Origin: Sphaerisporangium flaviroseum
GTDB lineage: Bacteria > Actinomycetota > Actinomycetes > Streptosporangiales > Streptosporangiaceae
Direction: 5' to 3'
DNA length: 64,000 nt
Assembly: GCF_039537005.1 (NCBI RefSeq)
Contig: NZ_BAAAZR010000001.1
Span: forward strand, 62,001-126,000
Positions 63,026 to 64,000 of the stretch are shown piece after piece. Made by a program: the position numbers and the translations under genes. Under the pieces are notes generated by a model. That model worked only from the letters and a program-made list of their open reading frames with translations, was not told where the DNA came from and did no database searches. Within the stretch, counting starts at the first letter, position 1. Each line of letters opens with the position of its first letter.

Positions 63026-64000
63026 TCAGTGGGCCACGGCGGCCGCGCCGTGCTCGTCCACGAGCGCGCCGGTGGTGAATCGTTCGAGGGTGAAGGGCGC
63101 GTTGAGGGGATGCGGCCCGTCGTTGGCGATCGTGTGCGCGTAGCACCAGCCGACGCCGGGTGTCGCCTTGAAGCCGCCCGTGCCCCAGCCGCAGTTGACG
63201 TACATGCCGTCGACGGGGGTGAGCCCGACGATCGGCGAGGCGTCCGGGGTGACGTCGACCACCCCGCCCCAGGTGCGCAGCACGTGCGCCCGGGCGAAGA
63301 TGGGGAACAGCTCAAGCGCGGCGGCCATCTGCTGCTCGATGATGTGGAAGGCCCCGCGCTGGCGGTAGGAGTTGTACGCGTCGATGCCCGCGCCCATGAC
63401 CAGCTCGCCCTTGTGCGCCTGGCTGACGTAGACGTGCACCGCGTTCGACATCACGACGGTGGGGTGCACCGGTTCGAGCAGCTCGGAGACCAGGGCCTGG
63501 AGAGGGTGGCTCTGGACGGGCAGCCGCAGCCCGGCCATCTCGGCCACCACGGAGGAGTGACCCGCGGCCGAGAGCGCCACACGGCCCGCCGCGATGCGCC
63601 CGCGCGTGGTCCGCACCGCCGCCGCCCTGCCGTTCACCACCTCAATGCCGGTGACCTCGCAGTGCTCGATGAAGTGGACGCCCAGCGCGGAGGCGGCCCT
63701 GGCGTATCCCCAGGCGACGTAGTCGTGCTTGGCGATCCCCGCGCGAGGCTGGTAGGTGGCCCCTAGGACCGGGTAGCGCGAGTCCTGGCGGATGTCGACG
63801 ATGGGGCACAGCTCCTTGACCTGTGCCGGGTCCAGCCATTCGGCGTCCACGCCGTTCAGCCGGTTGGCGTTGACGCGGCGCACGCTGTCGCGCACGTCCT
63901 GGAGGCTGTGCGCGAGGTTCATCACGCCACGCTGGCTGAACAGGACGTCGTAGCCGAGCTCCTCCTCCAGCCCTTCCCACAGCTTCAGGGCGTGCTCGTA
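63026..64000 (-). CDS. soxB: Sarcosine oxidase beta subunit (5' end outside the window)
   Basis: 325 residues of the C-terminal part; the frame runs off the right edge, reading YEHALKLWEGLEEELGYDVL. It shows the family's NGVDAEWLDPAQVKELCPIV, WGYARAASALGVHFIEHCEV, GRVALSAAGHSSVVAEMAGL and the FAD-side end TPDASPIVGLTPVDGMYVNC with CGWGTGGFKATPGVGW. An internal ATG near 63925 is not the start. SoxB carries the covalent FMN and non-covalent FAD of the enzyme. Confidence 0.93.
   Translation of the reverse strand, partial: YEHALKLWEGLEEELGYDVLFSQRGVMNLAHSLQDVRDSVRRVNANRLNGVDAEWLDPAQVKELCPIVDIRQDSRYPVLGATYQPRAGIAKHDYVAWGYARAASALGVHFIEHCEVTGIEVVNGRAAAVRTTRGRIAAGRVALSAAGHSSVVAEMAGLRLPVQSHPLQALVSELLEPVHPTVVMSNAVHVYVSQAHKGELVMGAGIDAYNSYRQRGAFHIIEQQMAAALELFPIFARAHVLRTWGGVVDVTPDASPIVGLTPVDGMYVNCGWGTGGFKATPGVGWCYAHTIANDGPHPLNAPFTLERFTTGALVDEHGAAAVAH

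Noticed and set aside
1..64000. CRISPR arrays.
   Set aside because: The tandem repeats seen (13731, 27776, 51790, 52681) are coding or two-copy repeats without unique spacers.

Overview
The window is very GC-rich DNA with GTG/TTG starts, Tat-exported proteins, a LAL-type LuxR regulator, a PucR regulator, three-domain secreted enzymes and pSAM2-like integrative elements. This points to a mycelial actinomycete, probably of the Streptosporangiaceae/Streptomycetaceae type. That assignment is an inference from gene content; no species marker is present.

Layout. 0-14.8 kb: mixed chromosomal genes: a membrane acyltransferase, a LAL regulator divergent from an FAD oxidoreductase with a palindrome between them, a prolyl-oligopeptidase, a DHA2 exporter, a CadD-like transporter, a secreted CBM2 hydrolase, a PaaX-like regulator and lgt. 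15-23.6 kb: a BtrH-like gene behind a MerR-type promoter, then a 7.3 kb block bounded by a 42-nt copy of the 3' end of tRNA-Phe and by the intact tRNA-Phe. The block holds a kinase-like gene, a fascin-like secreted protein, a MerR gene, dead IS630 and IS3 copies, a broken integrase and the 3' half of a tRNA-Thr. I read it as a decayed integrative element. A third, more degenerate tRNA-Phe scar lies at 10.0 kb. 23.6-28.5 kb: a tRNA-Glu/Asp/Phe cluster, then a metallophosphoesterase, a small metallopeptidase, an MFS exporter and a PspC protein.

28.5-44.7 kb: tRNA-Lys is followed by a second dead element (integrase with two frameshifts, intact xis, and a Rep fused to an oxidoreductase fragment). 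Next come a DinB-like gene, a TetR/hydrolase pair with two identical-half-site operators, a decayed RHS gene with a hydrophobic C-terminal tip and a small membrane protein behind it, a 5'-truncated IS256, a MerR gene, decayed phage head-tail and tail-chaperone genes, and a truncated bile-acid-symporter gene.

44.7-64 kb: largely intact genes. A PLP-enzyme/MFS mini-cluster (class V aminotransferase divergent from a His-rich exported protein, a cysteine-synthase-like enzyme and an exporter) may make and export an amino-acid-like metabolite. It is followed by an FAD monooxygenase, a crystallin-like secreted protein, a tyrosinase-like protein with a seven-fold 49-residue repeat, PhoX, an SGNH hydrolase, a PucR regulator, a GH10 xylanase with operator-like palindromes, and a soxB-D-A-G sarcosine oxidase operon whose soxB runs off the window.
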